From positions 744,001-808,000 of the forward strand of contig NC_041004.1 of NCBI RefSeq assembly GCF_004193775.1: a stretch of DNA of 64,000 bases, in the 5' to 3' direction. Shown here one piece after another: positions 47,784-60,681 of the stretch. The translations under genes were made by a program, and so were the position numbers. Source of the stretch: Glycine soja. Taxonomy: Eukaryota > Streptophyta > Magnoliopsida > Fabales > Fabaceae. The first letter of the stretch is position 1; the number at the start of each line of letters is the position of its first letter. Below the pieces are notes generated by a model. It was not told the DNA's origin. It saw only the letters and a program-made list of their open reading frames with translations, and searched no databases.

Positions 47784-50700
47784 TTAGTCAAGAATTTTCT
47801 CTCCAGTTGAAAAGATATTCCAGACCAATGTGCCTATTATGTACAATGCAACAGCAACCTTAAAAACATCATCCCAAGAACCTGCACAACAGTCAGGAGA
47901 TAACTTATAAGCGAATTACCATTAAAAAAGGCAAATGCAAACCAGTGCCCTTAGGGCAGTGGTTAAAGAAATAAAAGGAGAAATATTTTTATTGGAATGC
48001 AAAAAATTGTGTCACCCATAACTTTTTTTGCGTCCTCCTATGATTTTCACAGTAAATACTTTCTTCTTTTAATTCTTTAACCAATGCCTTTAGGGTACTG
48101 GACTACTGGTTAGCAAGACTCTTAAAAAAAAAGGCATATGCTTCTGAATGCAAGAGCAGCAGCATTCTTACCTCGTTGGAGTATGTATCCAGTTGCAGCT
48201 GTACCAAAGACACCAGCAAGCACACCTGCAGTATTTGATAGTCCCAGCAATACTCCCTGAAATTTAGAATTAGTTAACATTCTTGTAGAAACATATTAAA
48301 TGAAAAAAAACGAGCAGAAACTTGTAATGGAAAATGTGTCTCGGGATTTCATGCATTTAAAGACATCTTGAAAAAATAAATAATTAAATCGTCATGGTAC
48401 TTATATAAGATACTGACAATCAACAAGTTAACGGTACTTGTAAATGACTTCATTAATCATGTAACAGATTAAAAGTGTCATAGATTATTGAAGTGATTGA
48501 CTCAATGACACTTTTTTCCAGGCAATTTTAAAGTAGAACAATTTTGGCATCAATTCTGATAATTAGAATCCAAAAACTTGAGGTTCAGCTCGCAATAGGT
48601 GTCACCAAATACAACTCAAGCAAAGAGTCCTTGGTATTTACAATGCTCAACCAGTTTATGGCTAGTTTGTTGATTGCTTTTTTATAAAAAAAAAATGTAT
48701 GAGAAGTGAAAACACTGTTAAGCTATGAAAATTAAAATAGCAGCAACTCACAGCATAGCGTGGTCCAATGTCTTGGTGATTGGAATATAGACCAGATTGC
48801 GAGAACGCATCAGATCCCTGTAAAACAAATAACAGATTATGGTTATATTAGGTAACATCTAAAAATTATTTAAAAAAAAATTAAGAAACTAAAATCCAGG
48901 AAGATATATATCAGTCTAGCTCAAACCTGACTGCAAGCCATGCATAGTACTGCCATGGCAGGTGTTCTCACATGGCTTAGCTGTGTAAGAAAAAATGCAG
49001 GACCCAGAAACCCAATTGATTGCATAATCTGTCAAAATAGGAAATTTTTAAAGCAAAATCATTTTAACGAGTGAAAAGGGAAAATGAACCAGTCCAGATC
49101 TCAATTGCCTTTACTTAATGGTTTAACCTGAATATCTTCGACAATTACTTGAAAAAATTCACAAAAAAATTGTTTCTACTACGGACAGAAATGAATGTCC
49201 CTGTAATATTATTTGATTTTAAAAAATTCATTAACAGCAATTTATTTCATTAATCAAGATTATCTTCATTAAGAGTCAGTGACTTTCTTACCTTTCGAAC
49301 AGATGTTATGGAAAGGCCTTTGCTCACAAGTGTATCAGCAATCCAGCCTCCTATATTTGCAAAAATAGCCATGGTTAACCATGGCAGGACACAAAATAGC
49401 CCAGATTCAGTGAGATTGAACTTCAGAACCTGAGAAAATGACCTGTTAGTTAATTCATTAAATGGACAAAATATTTCATGCAAATTTTTCTTTATCAGTT
49501 TCTTTATGCTTGATTACATCACCTTATCGTTCAAGCTATAGATCAAGATAACAATCACATTTTAGATGTAATCTGATAATAGTAATATCGAGTGAAGCAA
49601 ATTTTAATTTGCTTATCTTTAGAGTAATTACCTAGAAATATAAATAGTTGTCTGCACAAGACTGGAGTATAACTGAATTGAGAGTAAGCAGTAAGATGCA
49701 CTTTAACATCAACAAGTTCCAAATAACAAACATTTTTATCTTTAAACACAATTAAGCAGTCAATTAAAGAACAACTTGATATAAACAATTGGGGCAATGT
49801 ATCGTACAAATCCTACAAGTTTCATGCAAACCAGACCAGCATTATGTGGGTAGTTTGATGGGTATCCCACACCAACCTCCATAGGTGAAAAAATTATATG
49901 ATGTAATTGATCTATCGATAAAAAAAAAACTAAAATTTATAAATTATGGATATAAGCATTGTGGTCCCACTCTTGCTCACAAAGATTTAACATATTATAG
50001 ATAGCATTGTCAAGGACATGTATATTCTAAAAGGTTAGAAGTCATTTATGAATTCTGAGAAGAAAAAAGAAAGAAACTCATAAACAGTAAGCACCTGATT
50101 GTAGTAGGTAGGCATCCAGGTTAATAGAATAAATGTCCCCCAATTGTGGCAGAAGTGAGAGATTATTAAAGCCCAAACAGGTGCTTTTGATAAAATTAAT
50201 TTCCAAGGAATAACTGATACAGGTTCTTTTGATACGTTGCCTCCAAGTATAAACTTCTTCTCTTCGGCCCCAAGATCCGGGTCTTCGTCTGGTGAGCTGT
50301 ATGCCTGGAAGGACCCAACAGAAGGGAAAAATATAAGAATCAAGTTGCTCAGAAGGAATTACAAAGTTCCCTTCACATTTATAATTTATAAATATGGTGG
50401 TCAAACCTAAGGTGTTGCTACAAAATAAAATTCCCAAGATATTGTGCAAGAAAACTGATTTACTCATATATCCAGTAAATGCAACATTAATTCATTATTA
50501 CTTGCAGAAACATAACAATAAAGTCATATGTTATGCAACACTTCATGAGACAGTCCCTTAAAAAATCAGCACAAAACATGAAAATATACTCCATAGGTTG
50601 GAAAAGTAGAAAGGCCTAGTTTCCTCTCAAAACATTCTTACAACCAGAAACAGATATATAAAGTAGATTTCAATGAAATTATGCAAAAGATGACTTACTT

Positions 50701-53700
50701 TACTCAACCATAAAACAAACCAGATACTTCCAAGGGATCCAAATGAGTAAAACACCGATGGCCACCCAAATTTCTGGATTAGCATAGGTGAGAATGCCAA
50801 GCCAGTGACTGAACCAAGGTACATGCCGCTATATACTAGTGCAAGTGATCTGCTTCTCTCTGACACTGGAATCCATTTGGAAAGTATATTATTCATTGCA
50901 GGCATCGCAACACCCTGAAAATAAAGAATCAGCATAATTTTTTGGCAAATTGTAGGAGGAAAAATCATTTCTATTCTAGGCATGGACTTCACCACTCCAG
51001 TGAGAAAATATATTTCATTTGATCGAAGCAAACATAATGAGGGGGAAATTATATGTTATATTGTTTATCTGTCTTATCTCAGCTATGTATCTTTGATCTT
51101 TCTATATCACTTTCGGAGTCTGCTTGGTATGGTGGGTGGGAGTGGGAAGTCATGGAACTATGCCCTCATATTAGTTTTCCAAGTTTTTCTTCTTGCTTAG
51201 GCTAGGAGAATAGAAGCCTTTTTTAATACTTGATTACTTGAAATTTCTAGTAAAAACTGGCAATTTATTTTGTGCAACAAAATAATAAGTATGTACAAGT
51301 GACTGAAGTGAGCATATGATCAAGACACCAAATAGATGAAGAAATAATAGTATACTTATAGAATGGACCAACCTCACCAATTCCCATGAAGGCACGCATA
51401 ATAAGAAGACATGGCAACCCAAATTTTGCAGCAATGGGTGTTAAAACTGTTGCAATTGACCACCATACAACTCCAAAACCTAGTACTAGCTTCCCACCAA
51501 GTTTGTCTGCCCATATGCCACCAACGATCTATACCAAAAAAAAAGCATTCAATCAATATGAAAGTAATGTCATTAGAATCTTTCATGCACGCTGGACGAA
51601 ATGAAGAGACAGTTTGAAGATCAGAACATGCTGAGATTGCTAGCATATACTGTTTAAGAACAGAATAGGCTATGGCATGTTCAACCAGCAGTGGTGCTTA
51701 AATGCATACTCGAAAATTAGTACATGAAGCCAATTTCTTGTTAAGCTAACATGTTTTGCATATATCAGTCACACCTGAGTAAGTAGATAACCCCAGAAAA
51801 AAGATGACTGAATTAGGCCAACTGTTGCACTGTTCCAGTTGAATTCCTGTGACATTGGAAGTATTGCTATGCTCATATTTACCTGTAAAATGTAATGAAA
51901 ACGTAAAGTAGTCAGGAATATCAGTAACATTAGGACATTAGGTTAATAAGAATATGGAAATTTAGAAACAACCAAATTTAAAGTAAAATCTTTGATATCA
52001 TTGGAGGATGAAGCTTAATAATGACTTCTATAAAATAGTTTATCAAATTAAATAAATAAATAAGTCCTGCAAAACAAAGGTGGAGTTTTGAAAACAGCAA
52101 CTCAATATATACAAGCATTTGATTTTTTTTCTATTTTTAGTTTGTTGATAGTAAAAAGAAACAAACTAAGGAACTAGGACTAGTGATGAACTGGAACACC
52201 TTATTTTCTATTTCGAGTGTTAGAGCACTAACCCTTATTTATATTAATTATAAATATAATCCTAACTGATAAAGGAAAAATAATCATGATAAGGTAATGA
52301 AATATGGCAACCAATCCTAAGAGATAAGGAGAAAATAGGAAAACTAATCCTAGAGGATAATTAAAGGTATTTTTATTTATTCTAACAAAATCCTGCAATG
52401 ACAAATTGACAATCAATTGAATATAATGGAAGGAATATACCTATTGGAATATGAGACATGGAAAACATGAATATATATAAACTACATCATAATTGATAGC
52501 ATAAATACCAAAAAAACGTGACTCACACGATCCATGTTACACAGAAGAAATGCTGTAAAACACAGCAGTACAATAACCCAGCGCTTAGGAAACTGCTGCC
52601 ACCAAGGTAATGCTCTTCCTTCCAAAAGAATGGCTTCCCCAGTTCCTTCAGTTGATTGCAGTGGATCCATCTTTGTTTCTGAAATGTCATACTCCTCAGA
52701 CTTGTAACAAACACGAAATTTATTTGCTTTACCAACTTCAGTTTTTGCGTGCTTTCTTTTGCTCAAACCAAGTCGATATACTTCCTGATGTCCAACATTG
52801 TTACTGCCATAAGGAGCTGAAAAAAGGAAGGAACTATGACTTCTTCCGCAAGCCTTTAGTTTAAAGTTCAAGCACTGACTAGACTGCTGGGATACAAGAG
52901 AACGATGCTCCCCTTTGTTGTGAGATGTTTGCATTGGTTTCGAAACTCTCTTTTCCATAGGCAAATACATCTGATGCTGCCATCTTGGAGAGGGATCCTT
53001 AGCAACAGATACACCAGAAACAGAAATTCCCATTCTTTGAACCGATATATCCTTCCCCGATCTATATACATTTCCTGCAAATAACAAAAGAATGGCTAAA
53101 ACTTCCTCATACTTCTTTTTTAGGTGAGGCCTCATACTTTACAACAGTCATCATCAACATAATCCAAGCTTACAGGCTTTCAAGAAAACCAAACAAACAT
53201 CCAACTTAACTATAAAAAAAAAACGAGTTTAATTGCCATACACTGTCAGTATAAAAACTTTTATGCTGTCAACTAATCAAAAATCAACGTACTCTGAGAT
53301 AACTTTTAAGGTACTTATAGACAAAATTAACAAAATTATCATAATTATATGTGATTGGATGACACTGTAAAAACCATTTACACTACACTATCAGTGCATT
53401 TAAAATAAATTTAAAAAAGCATAAATATATCCTACCAAAATCTCGATTTATTATTGTTCACAAGCTATGCTCAAGGCAAATAATGTAAAAAAAATAATTG
53501 AAAAATAACAAAACTAGTATCTTACTCCATGAAAAAATGAAAATTTATTACCTAAGCCTCTGAGCTAAATCCCTTTTTATTAAATGCATGTAATTTCCAC
53601 TAAAATACACTCCTTCAAACTGAACTACGAATTAGAAAACTTTCAACCGTATTAAAAGATTACGAATCCATAATTAGCAACAAATCAAAACCGTATCCGG

Positions 53701-53837
53701 AAACAAGCAATTCAGCAAAATGCGCGCGCAGCTACCAAAAATTTGATAAAATGAAAAAGGAACGAAAAAGTGAGCATGAACCTGAGGCAACGAAGGAACC
53801 GAAATTGCGGTTTGAAATTAAACCACTCATAGTCATT
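47784..53837 (-). CDS. PHT4;4: Plastid anion/ascorbate transporter, PHT4;4 (ANTR2) type
   Basis: Major-facilitator carrier of the chloroplast envelope; Arabidopsis PHT4;4 transports ascorbate and phosphate. Eleven exons on the minus strand: 53782-53837, 52527-53074, 51775-51882, 51373-51528, 50699-50914, 50095-50304, 49292-49429, 48927-49028, 48752-48817, 48172-48256 and 47784-47881. Exons 3-9 are all phase 0 and every intron is GT-AG. The product is about 590 residues: a long Ser-rich N-terminal plastid region, CNMDRVNMSIAILPM at the first membrane helix, then WGYLLTQIVGG, RAFMGIGEGVAMPAMNN, SERSRSLALVYSGMYLG, WGTFILLTWMPTYYNQ and GPRYAGVLLGLSNTAG, all PHT4 signatures. Exon 1 is out of frame with exon 2 by one base when started at 53837 with the best acceptor (see findings). 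Translation might instead start inside exon 2. Confidence 0.9.
47941..48104. mobile_element. MITE-like inverted repeat in a PHT4;4 intron
   Basis: The left end ACCAGTGCCCTTAGGGCAGT then GGTTAAAGAA pairs with the right end TTCTTTAACCAATGCCTTTAGGGTACTGG. The arms are about 45 bp with a 70-bp middle. It lies between exons 10 and 11 and leaves the splice sites untouched. Confidence 0.65.
53238..53401. mobile_element. MITE-like inverted repeat in PHT4;4 intron 1
   Basis: The left end ACACTGTCAGTATAAAAACT, then ATGCTGTCAACTAATCA, pairs with the right end TGATTGGATGACACTGTAAAAA and TTTACACTACACTATCAGTG. This end type is familiar from legume genomes. A partial relative (GATAGTGTAAAAATCTTTTT, GTGACAGTGTAT) occurs at about 54800-54840. 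Confidence 0.65.
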
Positions 53838-54279
53838 GATGAAGCTGTATGTAGAGAAAGATAACAAGGTGTTACAGTTACAACATCAACTTTAAAGTTC
53901 GAAGTGCAGAACGGCGTCGTTTCAAGTAGAGATATATTCTTGTTCTGTTTTTGCTCTGTTCTGCTCTCAGCTCAGAGGATAAGCAAAGGCAAATGCAACG
54001 CCGCAGAACCTTTCTCTCTCTCTTCCTATTTGTAACTGTCAAACTATTTTTTACGCTTTTTTTTTTTAACATTTTTCGGAAACAATAATAAAATAAGAAA
54101 TGCTTTAATATCTTTTTCATTTATATAATATATTTGGTTTATTATGTAAAAATATTTTTATTTTATTATCTGTGGTTAATTTTGGTAATATAATACAGAT
54201 ATAAAAAAATATTTAGGTCAAATAAGAAAATTAATAAAATCACGTTTGTAACCAAGAGAAAGGGGGGTCAAGAGCGTGA

Positions 54280-54287
54280 CACGTGGC
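54280..54287. promoter_or_regulatory. Candidate G-box (ACACGTGG)
   Basis: GACACGTGGCACGTCA contains a palindromic CACGTG followed by a second ACGT core 8 bp on, about 445 bp upstream of the PHT4;4 ATG. Paired ACGT cores are typical of light- and ABA-responsive plant promoters. Whether it serves this gene is inferred only from position. Confidence 0.4.
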
Positions 54288-55899
54288 ACGTCATCCGGTG
54301 TCCAGAGAAAATTTTAATTTGTGGAAATTGCTGAGATGCCCCTTCTTCCTCTCGACGTGGATATGTTGTACGGTTGGAGAAAGTGTTTTTCACTTTCCCT
54401 TTTTTGTCTTCATAATGAAGAAGTGCAGATATTCAAATACTAATTATTATTATTATAAGTGTGATTATTAGTTTATTATGTTTGGAAAATGATGGTATTT
54501 TTCATAGTCATGCCTGGAATATTCTGCTCCTGACACATGGGGTTTTAGAACAACGTCAAAAGTCATTTGTCATTTCCCTTTTGGAGAGAAAGGGAGATAT
54601 TTTGTCTAACATTTTTTGTTTCTTGAATTTTAATTATTTTTTTTGTAATATCAATTTTGATTTTGGATTTTTATATATTTTTTTAAGAATTTAATTAAAA
54701 TATATTAATAATGTAAAAAATACTATTGTTAAATTATAAAATTGAAAATTATTAACTTTTGTAATAATTATTTAAAATATATTAGGATGATTTTTATTTA
54801 ATTGATAGTGTAAAAATCTTTTTAGTGACAGTGTATTACTATAGCTTGTCATTTATACCAAAGTTTAAGATTGTATCATACATTTTTTTTTCATTTTATA
54901 GTTTGGAAGATTAAATTTCAATTAACCAAAAATGATAAAATTGTTAAAGATTATGATTAGTTTTTCAATTATTAAAGATTGTAATTAGTTTTACAAGTAC
55001 GATGCATTAATTATTTTCTGTAATTTTCTAATTAAACTCACCATTCTTTTTTCTTAAAGAAAAGGATTTATTTCATATCATTCAAAATAGCATAATGAAT
55101 ATAACTTAAAATATGATCAAAGATATGAACACTAATTACAAAGGATAATAACGATATTCTGTAAGCAATATTATTAATTTGTCTCCTTACAAAGTTTACC
55201 CATGAGTTTTAGATAGATTGTAAAATAACTCAACATTTGTTAGAAAGGATAATAGATAGTTCATCAATACTATTGGCCTGCAATCTGTTCTCATTCACCA
55301 TATTCTGATAGTCAAGCTGTTGGATCCAAAGTAGGCATTGAGTACGTACACCAGGTTGCTAAAGAGTCTTTGCCTTTTTGAAACTCCCATGTTCATTACG
55401 GATGCATAGGCCAACACCAAAACAGTGTTCATTGTCAAATATGCTTCGTTAAAATTCACATTATGAAAACTCACCATACTAGAGAAGATTGATTGAGAGT
55501 TGGGGGAAGGATATTATGAAAATTCTCATTTCTGTTAAATGCTCATTTCTGTTTGGTTGGTTGCCTTGATAGAGAGAATATTTGCTTAAGTTGAATACAA
55601 TTAAAAAAGAAAGAAATAATGATATGTCATTATAGGACGTTTATAAAATTTTCAAACAGTAGATATAACTTATGCAATTTCAATTGATTGCACCGTTGGA
55701 TATGTTTTAAGATAGGTATAAATAACTAAGTAGGGTTTTTGGTGTTGAATAATAATTAAGTAGGGTTAAGGCAATGAGACTTAATCTTAATATTTTCAAC
55801 TATGTTATTTCATTTTCCACTAATTTAAGTCATTTGACATTTCAAGAATCCTATTTCAGATATTCTCTCTTTTTATCAGTGAGGATTAAAGATATACAC

Positions 55900-56230
55900 T
55901 ATTTTTTTTTAAATGTAAATTATATTAAACCCAAAATAATACAACAATAAACAGGACATACCCCATAACTAGAGAAAATCAAAAGTCTCCCTAATACAAG
56001 AAGACCTATATCAAGATGCTAAAACAAATATAACAGGTACGCTACGCTTGTCTATACATAAGAAACTTAATTTTACTAATAACCTCTATTACAAAAAATT
56101 GATAATCTTCAAAAATCACCTTATTATTAGACATACACTCTTGTTTAGACCTTAGAGTATCCCAAAAAAACAAGTCACATATAGAAAATTTGAGTGATAT
56201 TGAAAACACTTAAATCCATAACAAAACCCC
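55900..56230 (-). pseudogene. Possible 3' remnant of a LINE-type element
   Basis: Minus-strand reading gives a short open stretch (CDLFFWDTLRSKQECMSNNK and on to VISKIKF, about 56180-56055), then a stop and a non-coding tail. The tail ends CTCTAGTTATGGGGTATG ... GGGTTTAATATAATTTACAT, which resembles the last codons and 3' UTR of plant LINEs. The evidence is pattern only; there is no reverse transcriptase motif. Confidence 0.25.
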
Positions 56231-56442
56231 ATATCAAAAAGGGTGCACCAAAAATAATACCAAATGCTATTTGCTGCTTACTAGCTAACCTTTTGATCTA
56301 TGTATCTATCTTAACTGATCAATAATAGTGAAAAAACGAAATTGATTTTTTCTTCTTCTTCTTCTTATATCTCAATCATCAATCAAGTCCCAAAATTAAC
56401 CATCAAACCAAAGTAGCAACCCCCTCAACCATATATATCTCA

Positions 56443-57410
56443 CTACTTCTTGGCCCCATAAAGAGATTCCACCTTCCCATCATTCCCACCCAGAAACATA
56501 TACTTATCCTTCCTGGTCAACCCGGTGCACTCAAACCCTAACACATCCCCCACCACCTTCTGCACGTGGTTGGCCACCTCAATGGAAGTCTTCCCACCAG
56601 CCTTGCACGACATCTCCTCGGGCAAAGGGTCAAGGAAGGTAACCTCGTACACAGGCCTAGGGTTCATGAAGAAGAAGTAAGGGTCCCAGAACTTGACACC
56701 ACGAACGGTGGTTCCGAAGAACATGTTCTGCTTGCAGTTAACAGCAACGGGCACGATCCTATCGCTGAGCTCAGAGAAGAGTGCACTGAAGCGAAGCAAG
56801 AAGGGCTCACGGCACGTGGTGCCCTCAGGGCAGACGACGAGGTCTCCCCTCTGGAGGAGCTCCTTGATTCGGGCGGCGTCGGCGGCGCGGTCGCGGGTGA
56901 GGGCCACGGCGGGGATTGGGGAAAGGAAGCGGGAGAGCTTGCTGACGCTGTAGGTGACGCAGGAGACCTTGCGGCCGAGGGCGATGGCGATGACGATGGG
57001 GTCGAGAGCGGTGCGGTGGTTGCAGACGTAGAGGTTGCCAGGGGTGCCGGGGGACGGAGGAGGAGGGCGGTGGCCGCGGATTACGAGCTTGATGCCGAGG
57101 ATCTCGTAGGTGTAGCGGACGATGCGTTCTGGGAGAGGGAGGTTGAAGTAGACCCTTATGATGGAGAGGACGAAACCCAAAGGGAGCCATGTGAAGGTGA
57201 TGACGGCATTCATTGGGTCTGGCCTCTGCACGAAACGCCCGTCGTGGAAGATCATTCTGCTCTTCAGACGCTCCTGTGGGACTGCCTTTGCTGATTTTCT
57301 CGGAGGCACCATGTAACCCTCCTGTGCTATTCATCATCATCATCATTCATGCCATGGCACTAGTTAATGATAATAAATGTAAAGTTGTAATTAATCAGAT
57401 TCAACAGAAT

Positions 57411-57460
<50 letters not shown>

Positions 57461-60400
57461 ATGCCATAGCACCAGTTACTGATACTATTAACAACGGCGA
57501 TACTCGATTTGGTTTCCACGTTTAATTGTCTATTCTGCCCTTAATAATTGCACATGCAATCGACTGTTTTCACATGATTAAAGTGAATTTCTCAAATATA
57601 AATACATGTATAGTGTATTTTTCCAATGCTTTGTAGTATAATTTTTTATATAAAGAGAGCGATAAGAGAAAGAAAGAAAAAAAGAGAGATGCAGAAGTAA
57701 AGAAAAATTAAGTACAACCCTAAAATTATTAAATTAATAAGAAACAATGTCATGAAAACAATATATGAATAATTACACTAATAGTTCTAATATGTGTGAT
57801 TAAGACGAGCACTATAGTTTTCTAATTAATTTGATTGACACAGACACTAATTGTGTTGAATTGGATAACTATAAATAATGAACCAAAAGTATGATGCTAT
57901 GATGTTGTAACTCATGTGATGAAGTGTGCTATGTGTAGCTCAAGATTTGCATAACTTCAACATGATTAATGTCTAAAATATTAGACCTGTAAACACCGCA
58001 TGCACATATATTCTAATTAACTAAAATATAAGTAACATATTTGGTAGATAAAGTGTAATAAAATGTGTTGAATTTCACCTTATTCGGTTACTCCTCAACC
58101 TCATTACCAGACTACCATTACTTAGTTTGGGGGAGAAATGGTAACTTTCTTTTTGGTAGCTAGGAACAAAGAATTTTAACCTTCTTGGGTCCATTTCATA
58201 TACGCTAAATTAGTAGCAGTTGCTCGTGGGCCGGTGGGCAGTGAGTGAATGCATTAATTGAGAAGAAAATTTAGGTAGCAGCTACCGTATTCTTAAGAAG
58301 TGTGAATGGAGTGGGAAACCTATGAATATGAATGGAGAATTTGACTTCTTTGCGGTTTCTTACTTTGTTGTTCATGTGTTGTCTTATTAAATTATATAAT
58401 TTTCATAATTTTTAAAATTAAATATTACTATTAAATATTAACAATTTGTTATGTATTGTTATTTTAAAGAGACATACAAGAATAACATTTAAAAAAGATA
58501 GCAGAAAAGTCATGAATGGATCATAACTGCATTAAACCATGTTTTGCAGTGTGAAGTAGTGTGAATGGAGTCAATGGAATGGACCACAAAAAGCATACGC
58601 TGGTAGTTGGCTGAGGATGGTTAATACGGTGGGTCCCACCGGGAAAATAAATAAAAAGGAAAAGAAAATGGCATTCATTTACACTCTACCGTAGAAATTT
58701 AATGCATGACTTCACGCCCCATGGACACAAGTAATTAATTTGATCCTACCCTATTAATTATGTCTTTGTCACCTCACATCACAAGCACGGTTCACCAGCT
58801 CCGTAGTTTAATCCAGAATAATACTCCATCGATTTTGCACGTAAGTTCATAAAGGTATAAAGATGAAGCACTCAGGTTAATCTTCTTAAGTAATCGAATG
58901 GGCAAAAAATTGAAAGCAAAGATCACAAGTAAATGCGTGAGATCACATGTCGTAATTAACTTGTGGAACTATGCCATCCGTTACACAACAATCACGTAAT
59001 CAATGCACAATTCGCGTGACACATAAATAAAAACAAACAATTGCTTTCCAGGCAATGACCCTACAACACATATCATTCTTCAATGATCGATCAATCAATC
59101 TGCATCTACTTACTATTATTATCCTAAAAATTTCTTTAATACAACTTACTTGTTTTCTCTTTTATTCTTTTCTACTCATTCAATTACTCTTTCCATTTCC
59201 TTTTTCCTCCTATTTTTAGTTTTTATTACTTAACTAAGTAACAATTTTTTTCACTTTTATTTTTCCTTCATTTGTACCTTCCCTGTTTCTTTCTTCCATA
59301 TTTTATCCCTTATCCAATTAGAGATTAGTCTTATTCGATAAAAGTAAAAAACAGTATATATAATGGACATTTCAGCTGTTCCGTAAAGCTACTCATCAAC
59401 TCAACAAGGCTGGCCGCCTAACTTTAACAATTTTCTTAAAAAAACGTATCAAAACTTAAAAAAAAGAAGAATATCATATTTTCATATAATATCATTCTTA
59501 GTTTTTTAAATATTTCATAAAGAAATAATTATATATAAAAAGTAGCTTTGGAGATATTTAAATGAATGTTTTTATACTTTATTATACTATTTTATTAATC
59601 TTAAAATTTATTACATTATTTTTATATTTTTAATAATTAAATACAGTTTAAGAAAAATAAAAAAAAATACGTATACGTAGTATTATTCAATATCATCAAT
59701 TTGCATGATTTTTCTTTAATATTTCGCGATTAAATATTGATGCAATAATTTAATTCCATAACTTCTTCATCCAAATTATCCACCACTAACACAGTACTAT
59801 TTTTTACCCGAAACAAATTATTCACCTGTTATTGATAATATCAGCACACTAACTAATTAACACACAATTAATAAGGAATTAAAAAATTTACAGCGAAAAG
59901 AAATCTAGTAGTAATAGTTTATTTTTTTTAATCAGCTAGTGCTAATAGTAATGATAGTAATCAGAATCAGTAGTAGAAAGCAAACCTTGCAAATAGACAT
60001 GAAATCATGGTCCGTTTTCCGATCTCCGAGACCAACATCCGGCGATTCATCATCGCCGAACTCTTTCAAAACCGCGAGACGCTTCCACTTTCCGACGAGC
60101 ACGCCAGGCTTCTTCACGAAACCGGTTGCCTTCTTCGTCTTCGGATTCACCTCGATCTCCGTGCCTAGAACCTTGTCTCCGCCGAGAAAGTCCTTCACGA
60201 ACGGCTCCACCATCACCGTCGGATTCGCCGTCACCACGACCTTCCTCTTGCACCGCTCGAACACCTCGAAGCTCTCCTTCCTCACGTCCGCAGCATAAAA
60301 CCTACACACACGTGGGATCAGAACACAAAAACGAAGTAGAGAAAGTGAGAAAGAGAGAGAGAGAGAGACTTACCGAGGGAGAACGGCGCGTGAGACGAGT

Positions 60401-60681
60401 TCGATGTCGCGGATCTTGAGGCCGGAGAAGGAGATGAAGATGAGGATCTGGATGCCGAGGGATTCGGAGATGAAGAGGTAGGAGAAGATAATGAACGGAA
60501 CGGAGAGGAGGAGGAGGAGGCCGCGGAGGAGGCTGCCGGCTTCGACGGCGACGAGCATGAAGTACGGGAATGAGCTGCGGGAGATGAGGAGCGTGCCGTC
60601 GAGGTCGGCGGCGACGGAATCGCACGGCGTCGTTCCGTTGCATTCGGTGATCGGCGGGAAACTGCGTCTCGCCGTTGCCAT
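56443..60681 (-). CDS. GPAT8: Glycerol-3-phosphate sn-2 acyltransferase/phosphatase, GPAT4/8 type
   Basis: ER enzyme of cutin synthesis: it transfers omega-oxidised acyl groups from CoA to sn-2 of glycerol-3-phosphate and removes the phosphate, yielding 2-monoacylglycerol. Exons 60374-60681, 59986-60301 and 56443-57321 give 500 residues; intron 2 is 2,664 bp. The N-terminal HAD-like phosphatase half has motif I DLDGT (Asp26, Asp28) and motif [12 protein letters not shown] (Asp196, Asp200). These acidic residues are kept in GPAT4/6/8 and lost in GPAT5/7, so phosphatase activity is expected. The acyltransferase half has NHRTALDP (309-316, His310) and [11 protein letters not shown] (371-381), with hydrophobic segments before each. 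The C-terminal [20 protein letters not shown] resembles GPAT4 and GPAT8 more than GPAT6. It looks complete. The gene lies 10 kb from CYP86A. Confidence 0.94.
57415..57458. repeat. (AT)22 microsatellite in GPAT intron 2
   Basis: There are 22 uninterrupted AT units, ending 94 bp upstream (in gene sense) of the exon 3 acceptor. Such a run is likely polymorphic and, lying close to the branch-point zone, could affect splicing efficiency; that effect is speculative. Confidence 0.95.

Larger units (their letters stand above)
53838..56442. other. Upstream of PHT4;4 and downstream of GPAT
   Basis: The first few hundred bases (53838-54300) hold the PHT4;4 leader and promoter. An ACGTG-containing patch (GACACGTGGCACGTCATC, 54279-54296) includes a CACGTG G-box core 440-460 bp upstream of the ATG. 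G-boxes are bound by bZIP and bHLH factors in light and stress control. The rest is AT-rich, with a possible LINE remnant at 55900-56230. Confidence 0.5.

Noticed and set aside
56566..57294. Plus-strand 242-residue ORF
   Set aside because: It is the antisense shadow of the GC-rich third exon of the GPAT gene, rich in Glu, Gly and Asp with no domain.
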